Origin: Enoplolaimus lenunculus
Taxonomy: Eukaryota; Nematoda; Enoplea; Enoplida; Thoracostomopsidae
Assembly (NCBI GenBank): GCA_030248215.1
Contig: JASANG010000356.1
Location: forward strand, 124,001-188,000
Reading direction: 5' to 3'
DNA: 64,000 nucleotides
Shown: one piece after another, positions 1 to 10,905 of the stretch
How the letters are laid out: each line of letters opens with the position of its first letter
Position numbering within the stretch: position 1 is the stretch's first letter
Notes under the pieces: model-generated
Told to the model about the DNA's origin: nothing
Database searches by the model: none
What the model saw: only the letters and a program-made list of their open reading frames with translations
Position numbers and translations under genes: made by a program

Positions 1-45
1 GTGACGGATGGCGCCGCACGAGCGACGGACGGCGCGCACAGGTTG
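1..45. repeat. Family I GC-rich hairpin repeat, edge fragment
   Basis: Built of GACGGATGGCGCCG/GACGGACGGCGC words, matching the GC-rich element seen whole at 3244-3422. It is cut by the window edge. From 46 to 487 I see no gene and no repeat I can name. Confidence 0.5.
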
Positions 46-487
46 GTGACTTGTAATTCGGGTTTGAACTTTTAATTTGTCCCGTTTTTGCTTGTAAATA
101 TCTGCTGTAAACAAAACAAGTCGTCAAGAGTGGTCGCCTCCCCCGGCGACCTAACTTGGAATCTATGACCAAATAGCGATAGGTTTCCAAACTGACGAAC
201 TTGTCCAATAGCGTACGTCCACCTTCTCGTTTGCTTTGTTCGCGAAATTTAATTGCTAGCTTTACACGCAAAGCAAAGGCGGATGAAATGAACTTTTCAG
301 TGTTTTCTGATTTAATAGAATTTGGTATTTGCTGTATTATGCTATGGTTCTTGTAACGCTACCAGGAGACAAGTAGTCGTCCTATATAAAGAACCGACCG
401 AAATGCTACCGAATTAGCGAAATACAAACGTAACATCACTAAAATATTAACACGTATATGACGGACCTGCACCCAGTGAGCGATCAG

Positions 488-616
488 GGGGCTTAGCCTG
501 GCTAAAGTTTTACGGCCCCCTTGAAAATCTTCAACCTCGCTTGTACGTCATGGGTAAACTCGAAAGTGCTCCTTAAAATCGTAGCCATTCGAACAAGGTG
601 AGCTGGCTACAGTCCA
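488..616. mobile_element. Family B hAT-type MITE, abutting an IF splice donor
   Basis: Shares the family-B body (AATCTTCAACCTCGCTTGTA, CTCCTTAAAAT) and the right terminus GTGAGCTGGCTACAG. The left end (GGGGGCTTAGCCTGGCT) is degenerate and no TSD is readable. It lies in the IF intron after exon 6, with its right end at intron position +7 of the donor. Confidence 0.7.
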
Positions 617-622
617 ACTTAC

Positions 623-748
623 TCGGCCTTCTAAATCGCCAAGTTTGCCTCGCAAATCAGTCAGTTGTGTTCGTAAACGTTTCACTTCTTCTTTCGAAAA
701 CGATGTTTCCATTGCCGAGCGTTGTGTGGCAGTTTGAACTTCTTGCAC
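623..748 (-). CDS. IF gene coding exon 6 (coil 2), last exon in window
   Basis: A 126-nt exon (42 residues), [10 protein letters not shown]...LGDLEGR. The acceptor is TTTTTTAG and the donor is GTAAGT at 622-617. The family-B repeat at 488-616 ends immediately after the sixth base of this donor. I found no further exon between 1 and 622, so the rest of the rod and the tail must lie to the left. Confidence 0.93.
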
Positions 749-3700
749 CTAAAAAACAAAAAACTTATTTTGAGAAACACCCCGTCACAGGAAGCACCAT
801 TTTTTCTTACTGAAAGTTGATCATTATGAAATATTATTTAAATATTGAATAAAGTTTTGTGGAAAAAAACTAAAATATTAATATACAAAGAACCTGTTAC
901 GAAATTTGTTGCTAAATAATAGCCTAAAAACCTGTAAAGCATTATTATCCCAGTCATACATTGTGTATCATCCGAGCAGCTGAGTGCAAACTGTGTGGAT
1001 GAAATAATACATAATGCGCATTGTTTAACAATTATTACGCGTACGCACATACAAAATCTCCAAACGTGTCAGCCCCGTTCGGGTCCGACGTCAAGCCGAT
1101 AGCCGAGAGGCGTGGTAAACGCTGACCATCTCAAAATCCTACGTTTGAGTAATAGGAATATCAGATGGAACATGAAAAATACCAAAAACAAAACGATAAT
1201 TTTAATCAAATTAAATTTTAGACAAAATTCATGTCTAAAGCTTAGATCAATTGCAAACTTTGGAATACCTTTAGCTTGTACCACGACTCCATATCAGTTT
1301 TGTTGGCAGCTGTAATTGTGTCGTATTCATCTCGAATATCTCGAATTGCAAGCGCTAATTCGTTACGGAAAAATTCACGATTTTCCGCTGTTGTATCGCG
1401 GCTGGCTAGCGCTTGAAGTTCTTTGATTTCCTAAAAACATTTCCCACGTTTACTGCTGCGACCCAATGATTTGTAATTTGCTCCAATTAGCACAATAATT
1501 TGCTTTTCATTCAAACAATTAAGATTAACGACGCAGTGCAATTGTTTTTGAAATCCTAGTTAAGTACGACATAGTACTTAGGACGTGATAAGCGATTGAT
1601 ATTTTACATGTAATTACCAGCTAAGTCATATAACTTTAGTCTAATTGAAATTGTGATCTCACAACGCCTCCTTAATATATATGAAAACTAATGGCTTTCT
1701 TGTTATGACAATGCGTACATTTGGCGGTTATTTGTTTTCGCACAAAAATTTAAGTGTTTGGTTAAGTAGACGACTTAAGTAATTAATTTATTATAACTTA
1801 AGTAAATACTTAAGAGTAAGATTACAGAAACCCAGCGACGATTTACTGATTCATAAACAAATCACAGAGTTGGTATGCGGCAGAGTATTCCGCAATGCAG
1901 CTTTATTTCAAAGTTCGAAATGCAGTTTTATACCAATTTAATTGTAAAGATAAAAAACATTTTAATGCGTATGCAACAAACTGTACAGAAAATTTTAAAA
2001 TACGACGAAAATTATAGCGTTCAATTTCAGTAAAGGATCATCCACGTAATAATGCGCGCATAGTTGTAAAAAATTGTCCACCCACCCCCTTACGACCAAT
2101 GTCAAAAAACGATGCTATAACGACGGCCTGATGACAACACACACCCTGTTCTTAATAGAGAGCCGGTTTTGTCCTGACAGTGTTTCAAGAGAGTAGGGGC
2201 AAAACAGAGTCCCTCGGAAGGGACTACTGACAAAACGCAGACTCTGGCTACAACGTCGTTTCTACGAAATAAATTGTAATTTTTAGTGCATAGCTTCCGC
2301 TAAAACCAATGTACAACAATAGACCCTTCGAACAGTGTCTTATTACAGAGTAAGGACATTATGCACTGTGTTCTGTGAGTGAAGCGACAGCAGGATGTGT
2401 GCGTTGTCCTTGGACCTTGCAAAGAGACTTGTTCTAAATATAACATCCTTCCTATAGAGTTCCTGAAAATGACATAGGTCCTTACCCAGACCTGGACAAT
2501 TTTTTTACACTTGTGTACGCACTATTCCGTGGATGACCCATAAGTTTCCTTAATTTGCAAATTTAGCATAACACAACTCCGTGGTCAAAAAGGTGGTATC
2601 ACTGAATCTCTAATCTTTTTTTAAATAAGGTATTGGCTTGTTTCTTGTACGTTCCCACAATATAACACAAAAAAACAGCTTCTTTAATACTTGATCGTGA
2701 ACGCGGCGCAGAAATTCAATTTCTTCCAGAAGGGTTTGGACTTGATTTTGATAATCAATACGAGTCAATGTCTCATGATCCAAATCCTATAATGTAGAAA
2801 ACATATTCAACAAACTGACGCAGTATATATATACCGAGTACATAAACAAGTAGAATGCAGAGCAACTCTCTCTCTATTCTTACCTTCTAAAAACTTAAAC
2901 TTAATTTATAGCTTAACTGAACGTGAATATGAGTCTTGAAACTTAAATGGTTCGACGAATTATTCACAAATTATGTAGCTTTTGTACAAAGTTAAGTAGT
3001 GTAACACTGCTTGATTAATTTAAGCTTAACTTGAGTTAGTTTATGCTTTTAGAGAGTAATTTGAGAGCTATTCTGGCATACATATAAACAGGCATAAATA
3101 GGCAGAAGCCGAAAGTGCACAAATACACTTCACGTTATGTAAAATTAAAATCATATTTTAAAGTTTACTCAATTCACGCACTTTAAATGTAACGAAAATT
3201 TTGCAGATGATTACTACTTGAAAAAAGTTTGAGAAAATGACTTATGGCTGCTCTATACTTTTGATGACGTACAATGCCGTCCGTTACCGTCCAGCGCCGT
3301 ACGTCACCGTACGGCAAATTGTGGTGTCGTACATAAATTACTCCGGAACGATGCTGTATGGTGCCGGACGGCGCCGGATGGCGGTGACAGACGGCGACGG
3401 ACGGTCGAATATACTGCGCCCTCCGAATGGATCTCGGAAAGTATCGTATTTCACCAAAAAACTTACAGTTCTGGCTTTCTGTAATTCCGCGGTCAACCGA
3501 GCATTTTCTTTTTTCAGTCGATTGGTTTCGTCTTCCAGATTTTGAACGCGTCGTCGCAACAGACCAATTTCCGCTTCAGCGTCGCTCAATTGTGCAATCA
3601 AGCCGTCGATGCGTTCTCGGTCGCCTTCATGCTTCCGAGCATCTTCTTCGTATCTGAAAACAAAATTGCCGTCAGTTTCAGCCCACGATACTCTGTCAGG

Positions 3701-6700
3701 GGCGTCCCGTTTTCCGGCGCAACAGCAATTGAGTTTTACTTCAGAGTAAGTTTTACGCCTACGCTTAAACTTAGGAATATGCGCAGCGTAGTGTTACGTG
3801 TCTAAAAGTGACATTGGCCAAAATTCTTTCATTCTCAGTTGTGTTTTAAATTCAGTGGCGGTAGGTTAGTTTTCTGTCTTATCCCATCGGAAAAAATATT
3901 TAATGAAACAATTGAGAAGCAAAACTCAATTTTTGCGTTTAAATTCCAATACAAAACGTTAGTTTTGTGTGGGTCTATTTAGAAAAATATTATTTTTAGA
4001 TCATTCTAGCACTACGCGGGTCACAAACACAATCTATGTGTTAAAACTTAAGATTAACATACAATAGAAAACGCAAACAATATTTCAGCATTCAACAATC
4101 TAAGATTTGATGCAAATTATATACCTGCGACGATACTCCATCAGGCTTTCTTCCAATCTTGCAATCTGAACTTCCAGATCCGCTTTCGCTTTTGCCGTAT
4201 CATCAATAAGTTTGCGGGCTTCGGCAAGCTCGCCCTCAAACATCGCTTTCACCGACGACGTATCTTTGCCCCATCGACCCCGTAAACCCTCAAGATCTGC
4301 GGCGAGTTTCCGATTTTGGGCCTCCAAAAATCGGACCTTCTCAATGTAGCTGGCAAGGCGGTCGTTCAAATCCGCCAAGTCCTTTTTTTCACGATCACGA
4401 GAGTCCAAGATCGCTTGAGCGGCCGTGTTTGTGAACCCTGGACTAAAGCCTGAGACACTTGAAGAGCCCATTTCGGTTACGATCTGCAACAAAATACAAA
4501 AAAAACAATTACCAGCACAATACGAAAAAAATTAAATTGTCAATGGTTATATTTTATTGTAGATGGATAACAGAACGACAGCAGGGTCGATATGGGGTTC
4601 GAATAGGTCTATGGACGGCTTAAAATATTTGGTCATCTCCAAAAACATTACAATTTAGAAAATTACCACATCTCAAAAGCAAAATACGACTTGCGTCCAG
4701 CATCTAGACTTCAAATAGCTATGTTCCAGGGTACAACCGGAGGTGAAAAATACCGGAGCCGGATGTCAACGAAACTTGCCGGAGCCAGAACCGGAGGTGA
4801 GGCGAAATTAAGTAGTAAAAATGATGGTTAATTAGTTAATTTTAGCCAATATCTGCAAAATGTTGTTCAAGTTGTTTGGCTTCAGGTTAATTTTCTGCCA
4901 AATTTCGGCATTTTTTTCATGAAAATTGTGTCAAAAGTCAATCGAAACGCGCTAAACAGATAAGTTTAGGAAAATTACGCAAAATTTTACTACCGAAATT
5001 GCCGGAACCTCCGGCAAAAATTCAACCGGAGCCGGAGGCGGATTTTCTGCCTGAGCCGGTGCCGGAGGCAGACCTCCGGTTGTACCCTGCTATGTTCTGA
5101 TTTAAGTTTTGTTGGTCCAACTACTACAATTGGAACCTTACTTGTGCCCTTGACCCCACGATTAACCTTCTGCAGGTTTTCACTGAATACTTTATACTTC
5201 TCCCGCACAAAGGAAAACTTCCCCTAAATAACAATTTTTTAATTATGTTTTCTAAGTGGACTGCCGACCTCCTAGACCCACGCGAGTTCAAGGGCCACTA
5301 AACAGGATGGAGGGCTGCCGCGTTCCGAACCGCGCACTCTATGCAATTCATTATCAGAACAATTTCTAATAAAGTACGTTTAGAATATGTTTTTGGGCAT
5401 TTGGACGGCAGTCTACCTTGAATGGAAAGTAAAAAGTAAAAATAGTGCCCATACTGTACCTCACATTGAAACATTCTATTTTGAACAAGGTCGGTGATAG
5501 AGGGGGGCGATGGAGCGCACCCCCCCCCGGCCATTGATCTGAGCCAACGAAACTTTTTGCCTAATGTATAAGTTTCGGCCGGTGTTCTAAAAAATGTTAA
5601 AAAATCGCGCTTCGCGCATATTAACTAAGCACCCTTTAGGTTTTCAAATTTACCCCAGTGAAAAAAGCAGGCTAACTGCAGTATCTTTTCGGTTATCGCC
5701 AGCCGGCGTTTGCTCAACGATGGTTGGCTTTTGAAAATTGCTAAATATTTGAGCTTCTCATAACCTCTCCTAGTCATTACTTCTCCAACTTTAAATTTTT
5801 GAAAAGCTTTATTTTTAAGGACCAAGGTCCTCCATTTGATCCAAAAAATTTTTTGTTACTGAGTTGGACAAAATATATACCATTCGCTGCAGCTTGTAAA
5901 GCCGAGTTCAGTTGTGTTAAATTTTCCACAGTCAAATCTCTGGGTAACTAGTTATGGTCAAAAATGATTGGGCGTCATCCCAAATTGTTAGCAGCGTCTA
6001 AAATCCGTCATTTGACCACAACTCGTTAGCCAGACGTTTGATTGCAGAAAATTTAGCAGAGTTGGATTCAGCTTCACAAACTGCATCTAATGGTATATAA
6101 TTTGTCTAACTTTTTAACAAAAAATTTTAGGTGCAAATTGGGAACCTTGAGACCTTGAAAAATCAAATTTTGTAAAAATTCAAATTTGGGCATGGAATGA
6201 CCAGTGGATGTTACGAGAAGCTTAAATATGCAACAAATTTTCAAAGTCCCAGCTTCTTTTAGCAAACGATGGCTTGGTATGACCGAAACGATGCAAAAAA
6301 TTGGACATGCGGCCCCCTAGGTCCTTCTTATCACCATCCCTGATTTTGGAACGTTCTTTGTATTGAATTGACAAATGTAAATGAACCGAAAAATTTGCCC
6401 CACATTTCAGTTGTGTGGGGATAAATATTATTCGGTATGTCGGAGTATCCTGTAGCTCTTTGACTTTAAAACTTTATTCTGATAATGTTACCGTACTTTA
6501 AATATTTTTTAATTTTGTACAAATTTTAGTTCAACTTTAACTACAGAAACTGAGCACTGTCAAACATCAAGAAACCGTTGATTGAACGAACCCTTTTAGT
6601 TGTTCGTCCCTCCGGAATAAACGCGCCAGGTCCGTGTAATTTCGCACGTTGCATAATGTTTAATTTATTCCTAATATATTTGAATAAGTTTTAAATATTT

Positions 6701-9700
6701 ATTTTAGGATAGAATTAAAACGTTTTGTTGCTAGACAAACTTTACCAAAATTAAGAAATTGAAGAAAACTGTTTCAACTACCTAATGTAATGCTCTTGTG
6801 CAGTTTCCCAAAACTGGCTTGTGCTTAGGTTTGCAAAAAGACTTAAATAAGCCTAAGCCTAAGCCTAAACATTAAATTTACAAGTCGGCTGGTTTTGCGC
6901 AATGCGCAAAGGTTATCGAATGCAGCACAATCTGCATACAAATTTTCTTTTCACAGAACAATTACGTTTCCGTTGTAAGAAAATGTCGTAAACAAAGTAA
7001 ATGCTGGAAAGTTGCTCAAAATACGTATGTGGGGCATGTCAGCTTTCATTATACAGATAACAACTGCAAAAAAGAGATAATTACGTATATTGAACTGGGT
7101 TTTGGCCAAAAACTTTTTAAATTTCGAAAAACAAATCAAGAACAATTTATTAACGTAAAAACATGAAACAAACTGAATTAAAATAGGAACCACGCATTTA
7201 GTTTCAAATACATGCCGCTTCTAGCACTGAAAACGTCAAATATTTTGAGCCACTGGCGATGGTAATAAAATTTAAACTAAACTAAACCGCGATTTATTAT
7301 ATGAATATAAATTTCAATTGATTTTAACCATAGATATCGTGTGTGATGGCTATTTGGTTTAGAAATATATGGAATTGCAAAAAGTATTATCTGGCTACAT
7401 TAGGTTCATGCAGCGGTAAATCCTGAAATGTCTAATGGCGGGGTGGCAGGCACGAGCGTGAGCATAATTTCGAAACAAAGGTTACGTTTAATAAAAAAAT
7501 TCGAAGTGTAGTTTCTTATTGTACGATTTGAAAAATGATCTAAACCACTTTGCAGAAATCGCATGAGGAGGGTTTGCCGTCAAAACCAATCTTACTACAC
7601 CCAAGCATAGAGATAGTACCATACTTAGATTCCCCATACTCCCAAACGGGGCCCTCACACCCAGGGCACCCATCAGAAAATTTTTAAGCATGGATTTTTG
7701 AATGAAACTTTTAATTTGTCTAAATAGATATCGCCGCGGCCTTTACGTATTGAGTACAGTTTTAACCTGAATTCAGCAAGCGGAGGTCCGGAAAACGTCG
7801 TTGAACGATAAACATTTTGATGTTCAGTCTGCTACAAAAATTTTCAGCTTACATTTGCGGTAAAAAATTTTCAAAACAACTTCTAACGGGACGCCAGTCA
7901 AAAATATATAAAAGTGTAAAAACGACTCCGTCGACGCGTGCGAAAAACCAAATACAATTTTAGTGTTAAATCTTAATGCAAAATTTCGATTTTGATCGAT
8001 CAACGTTACAATGACATGGCCCGCCTGGCGACCGCCCCTTGAACACACTACTACTACTACCTGCGCGAACATTATTTTGACTGAAATCAACTCAAGGACC
8101 ACCCTTGGGTAAAGATCAAACAGTAATAATCTACAACCTATTCAGCCGAATACAAGTATAATAAACCTAAAAACATTACACATGGGTTTGACCAGAAAAA
8201 TTAATTAAATACTCTATTAAAACGCAAAACGGCCGCCCGGGCTGAACTGCTCAAAACATTCGGCATCGAATCAACAGTTGATATCAAAAATGAAACTGAA
8301 GTCATTTGCAAAAATTAACCCTCAAAATCACATAGCTAAGCCAAGGATACTGCCGCAGAAATGCGATGGATTTGCACGCCAATGTATATTTTGACAGTCC
8401 TAAACCCAGTAGGCGAAGAAGTTTTCAGCCAGCTGTTAGAAATTTTAAGTAAAAAATTCGTTTGTTCCTTCTGTTAGTCTTATCGCTCCCCGTGGTTTAA
8501 ACCATTCCGGTTTACTGGGTTGCAATATATTACCGTTGGTACTACAGGTGCGAGCGGTGCCTCGATACATTTTAAACGCACGCGAGCATAAGATGTAAGC
8601 GTATACCGGTGTTGTTGAGGTATACTTTCCGCATGAAGTAATAAAAATAATTAAACACCGTTGTTCACAGTTACAAATAGAACTAATTTGTTATATTAAT
8701 TGTCACTGGCTCAAGGTTAAGCCTAGCTTAAAGTCCAAAAAGTTCAAGTGGATGGTCAAAATACTTGCATTGTGTAAGAACTCTTGCATATAGACCGAGG
8801 CCAGCTGAACACATTAAAAACGGACAAACTAAGTTTAAGGCGAAATACTTCGATGTTAAATTTATACAAGCGAGCTAAATTTTTGTAGAAGATCCAATAT
8901 TTTTTGCGTGGCTGATGAGTTGCTATCATTTTAACTTATCCACATCCAGAAGACATTACACAACGATGCCGGATGTAACCTTATATCTGTTTCTGGTAAA
9001 AATCAGATCCTCCGAGTACAAAACATAAACGCTTCGCGCAACTGTCCGCTTCTGTTCAACAACATTCTTTATTCAGCAACGTTACTATAAACTTCGGTTA
9101 TATAAAATACCGTCAGTCAACATCACCATGATGATGATATTACGAATCCTAAGCAACTTTAAGACTTTTATTAAAAAATAAGTCTAAAAATGCTATTTAA
9201 AATAGAGAAATATGCTTTTAAAACACACGAAAAAAGCCATTGAAAACCATTACTTAAGAATTTTTTCATGTCCTTTAATACTCTAAAAACAGGAAATTTG
9301 CAAGACCGTCGTCGGCGGTCAGATCGATCTGGCCACTGCCGAACCATATTTCTTGGTTGATCGTATCGGAAGACCACTGTGGTCTTCAGCAGTCATGGTC
9401 AATGTAAAAACAGGGGCGGAACAGTATTATAAGCATATTGCTAAGCCTAAGCCTAAGCCTAAGCTTAAGCTTAAGAATGAGCATATTCCTAAGCCTAAGC
9501 CAGGCAAAAAAATTCGTCTAAACCTTAAGCTTACTCTATTCTAGTCCCACAGAAAAACGTTCCGCCCTTAATTTTTACATGAGCCGCCTAAGCGCTATAA
9601 TAGTGAAACAATACTTTTGGGTTCGTAGTCATATCAACTCACTAGAGGGGGTCCAAGCAAAATTCTAAGAGGGCCATATAGGTATTGAACACGGCTTTCA

Positions 9701-10745
9701 AGTTGGTTAAAACGTTTCGCGAACACGGAGCAAAATTCTCGCATTCCCGTTGTAATTTCAGGATCTTAGATACAACAGAAGCACAACCAGATTTTTCGGA
9801 AGCCAAAGCAGCCAGCGACGCTATTGCACAAAACCCAACTGCTGTATATTCTAAACCGGGTATAGCGAAACTAGTGTACTATTACACACCACATGTGTTA
9901 CCTACCACAGTCCTAAGACAACCAAAATAATTTGGTTCCAGAATTATACGGTGTATAAGGTTCAGCGAGTCATTTGTGATAATAAACACATATTATCACC
10001 AGGTAAATTCAATTTCAAGCCATAATAATCACATAAGCTGGGAAACACACACCATAGCTTGTATATACTGTATACGGAAACTCACCTGCTGCTGGACTAT
10101 CAGAATAATCGACCAAAGACACAGAAAAAAGCAAACAAACTAACATAAACTGGCTTAAAATTTTGGGTTATCAAACCTTAAAGTTTACGGGTGGCGCTAT
10201 TCTTTTGATGACGTCCAGCGCTATCCGTCAAAGTCCGGTGCCGTCCGTCATCGTCCAACTCGGTCCCTAGCCGTCTGGCGCCATTTGTCGTTGGGCGCTG
10301 GCCGGCGCCGCACGGCAAGTTTCGCGCCATCCTAACACTCGCGTTGAAGTTAATGAAACATTTATGGCATTTGTAAGCTTAGGCATAATGATGGGCGACA
10401 AATTGTCAAGTGAACGATATTTTGGATTACAAATTGTCGGTTAAAGAATTGTCAGACGGCTTTTTGTGATGGCTGTCATTCGGGTTTTCAGTTGTGCAAC
10501 TTTAATTTCAAGTAAACAAATGATGCAAACAAACTGTTACTCAACGACTAAGAAAACCCGGCTAAAAATGTAATAGTCGCAAATGCTACAACCATTTTGG
10601 GTCGATAAGCCCTACAGCTCACCTTCAACACCCGGGAGCCGCTCGAACTCGCTCCACCGGTTCCGCCCAAACCGCCATGTCCACTGTGTCGTGAATAATG
10701 CGAACGGGATGCGATTGATGAACGATATCCGTCGTCGAAGTGCAT
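623..10745 (-). CDS. Cytoplasmic intermediate filament protein, protostome type (5' part; gene runs off the left edge)
   Basis: Coil-forming cytoskeletal protein that dimerises and polymerises into 10-nm filaments. Six coding exons join in phase at GT/AG sites: 10745-10623, 4483-4125, 3653-3467, 2786-2691, 1430-1269 and 748-623, giving 351 residues. The Ser/Gly/Arg-rich head covers about residues 1-70. The rod starts near residue 72 with [19 protein letters not shown] (coil 1A), then a short linker and a long coil 1B. Coil 2 starts near residue 265 ([21 protein letters not shown]). Between the coil 1B start and EIKEL there are 135 residues against 93 in vimentin, an excess of 42 (six heptads). 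That excess is characteristic of lamins and protostome cytoplasmic IFs. The helix start and glycine-rich head fit a cytoplasmic IF better than a lamin. The rest of coil 2, the helix-termination motif and the tail lie outside the window, so I cannot tell whether a lamin-like tail domain or CaaX box is present. Confidence 0.93.
1269..1430 (-). CDS. IF gene coding exon 5 (linker 12 and coil 2 start)
   Basis: A 162-nt exon (54 residues) from [10 protein letters not shown] to ESWYKLK. The acceptor is TTTTTAG and the donor is GTATTC, phase 0 at both ends. It contains [11 protein letters not shown] and [13 protein letters not shown], strongly conserved in protostome IFs, and the W-Y-K motif of early coil 2. 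Confidence 0.95.
2691..2786 (-). CDS. IF gene coding exon 4 (end of coil 1B)
   Basis: A 96-nt exon (32 residues), DLDHETLTR...FLRRVHDQ. The acceptor is ATTATAG and the donor is GTATTA, phase 0 at both ends. The reading frame stays open past the donor (VLKKL). The donor was chosen because the next exon then continues as HDQ-EIKEL, the conserved end of coil 1B. Confidence 0.92.
3244..3422. repeat. Family I GC-rich hairpin element
   Basis: The left end reads GCTCTATACTTTTGATGACG and the right end, on the other strand, GGGCGCAGTATATTCGAC. These are imperfect terminal inverted repeats. The interior is nearly self-complementary: CCGTCCGTTACCGTCC and CGTACGTCACCGTACG on the left answer CGGACGG and GGTGACAGACGG on the right. 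Related copies lie at 10187-10335, 14362-14675 and 47122-47185. It is far more GC-rich than the surrounding intron. No coding capacity. Confidence 0.7.
3467..3653 (-). CDS. IF gene coding exon 3 (coil 1B)
   Basis: The acceptor is GTTTTCAG and the donor is GTAAGT. The exon runs from phase 2 to phase 0 and encodes 62 residues from [10 protein letters not shown] to AELQKART. It is a continuous heptad pattern and contains most of the 42 extra residues that separate this IF type from chordate cytoplasmic IFs. Confidence 0.95.
4125..4483 (-). CDS. IF gene coding exon 2 (end of head, coil 1A, start of coil 1B)
   Basis: The acceptor is TTTGTTGCAG before ATCGTAACC, and the donor GTATAT follows CGTCGCAG (phase 2). 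It encodes residues 42-160 plus the split Arg 161. Visible parts are the end of the head, the highly conserved coil 1A start [19 protein letters not shown], the linker around GRWGKDTSS, and the first heptads of coil 1B ending at EYRRR. This is the most diagnostic exon of the gene. Confidence 0.95.
4727..5089. mobile_element. Family A hAT-type MITE, complete, with exact 8-bp TSD
   Basis: Ends are CAGGGTACAACCGGAGGT and its inverted copy ACCTCCGGTTGTACCCTG. Both sides are flanked by the 8-bp duplication CTATGTTC (4719-4726 and 5090-5097). hAT elements are known for 8-bp TSDs. It is 363 bp long and non-coding, with an AT-rich centre and CCGGAG-rich subterminal motifs. It lies in IF intron 1. Related copies are at 48637-48970 and 53536-53887. 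Confidence 0.9.
5630..6300. repeat. Large imperfect inverted repeat (foldback), arms about 300 bp
   Basis: The left arm (about 5630-5950) and the right arm (about 6000-6300) are imperfect reverse complements. Matching blocks include AAATATTTGAGCTTCTCATAAC with its counterpart around 6205-6235, and TATATACCATTCGCTGCAGC with TGCATCTAATGGTATATAA. The centre is near 5975. A further sequence related to one arm (CCAGCCGGCGYGTGCTCAA) lies at about 33290-33360, so it is a dispersed family. No TSD was identified. Confidence 0.65.
6331..9396. other. Repeat-poor stretch of IF intron 1
   Basis: AT-rich sequence. I recognise no exon, RNA gene or element with readable termini here. Short open frames in it have no similarity I recognise. 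Confidence 0.5.
9397..9585. mobile_element. Family C hAT-type MITE with TTAGGC-like core
   Basis: Starts GGTCAATGTAAAAACAGGGG and ends CGTTCCGCCCTTAATTTTTA followed by CATGAGCC, i.e. family-C TIRs in inverse orientation. The core holds AAGCCTAAGCCTAAGCC, the complement of TTAGGC repeats. No TSD is evident. Confidence 0.8.
10187..10335. repeat. Family I GC-rich hairpin element
   Basis: Begins GGTGGCGCTATTCTTTTGAT and continues with CCGTCCGTCATCGTCC and GGCGCCGCACGG words, as in the copy at 3244-3422. It is degenerate and no TSD was read. Confidence 0.55.
10378..10472. repeat. Family F fragment (GGCGACAAATTGTC type)
   Basis: Contains AATGATGGGCGACAAATTGTC and ACAAATTGTCGG, the terminal words of the family-F element complete at 15392-15572 and 48986-49172. 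A single TTAGGC-like word (GCTTAGGC) precedes it. Confidence 0.5.
10623..10745 (-). CDS. IF gene coding exon 1 (head domain)
   Basis: Encodes 41 residues, [10 protein letters not shown]... ending SRVLK. They are rich in Ser, Gly, Arg and His, as usual for IF heads. The donor is GTGAGC directly after the AAG codon (phase 0). The next exon opens in phase 0 with ATC GTA ACC GAA, giving VLK-IVTEM, a junction resembling nematode-type IF heads. The ATG lies in a nearly repeat-free stretch. A 52-bp AT-rich tandem repeat begins 28 bp upstream. A possible 3' splice site (AACAATTCAG) ends two bases before the ATG, so a non-coding 5' exon may exist. The alternative is that translation starts at MGSSS in exon 2 (ATG 4471-4469), but the in-phase fit of this exon makes that less likely. 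Confidence 0.78.
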
Positions 10746-10773
10746 GGCTGAATTGTTATATTAAAAACAATAA

Positions 10774-10905
10774 TCAAAATTAAAATTAACAAATTAAAAA
10801 ATTTTTAAATTAAAAACAAGAAAAATCAAAATTAAAATTAACAAATTAAAAAATTTTTAAATTAAAAACAAGAAAAATCAAAATTAAAATTAACAAATTA
10901 AAAAC
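10774..10905. repeat. 52-bp AT-rich tandem repeat upstream of the IF start codon
   Basis: Three units begin with TCAAAATTAAAATTAACAAA at 10774, 10826 and 10878 (spacing exactly 52 bp), about 2.5 copies in all. It lies 28 bp upstream of the IF ATG on the minus strand, so it may be in the 5' untranslated region or the core promoter. Confidence 0.9.

Larger units (their letters stand above)
749..3466. other. IF introns between exons 6-5, 5-4 and 4-3
   Basis: The introns 749-1268 and 1431-2690 are AT-rich. I recognise no RNA gene or named repeat in them. The intron 2787-3466 contains the family-I hairpin at 3244-3422. Confidence 0.5.

Noticed and set aside
4469-4471. Start of the IF protein at MGSSS
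   Set aside because: A 3' splice site lies 12 bases upstream in phase, and the exon at 10745-10623 joins it in frame with a typical IF head.
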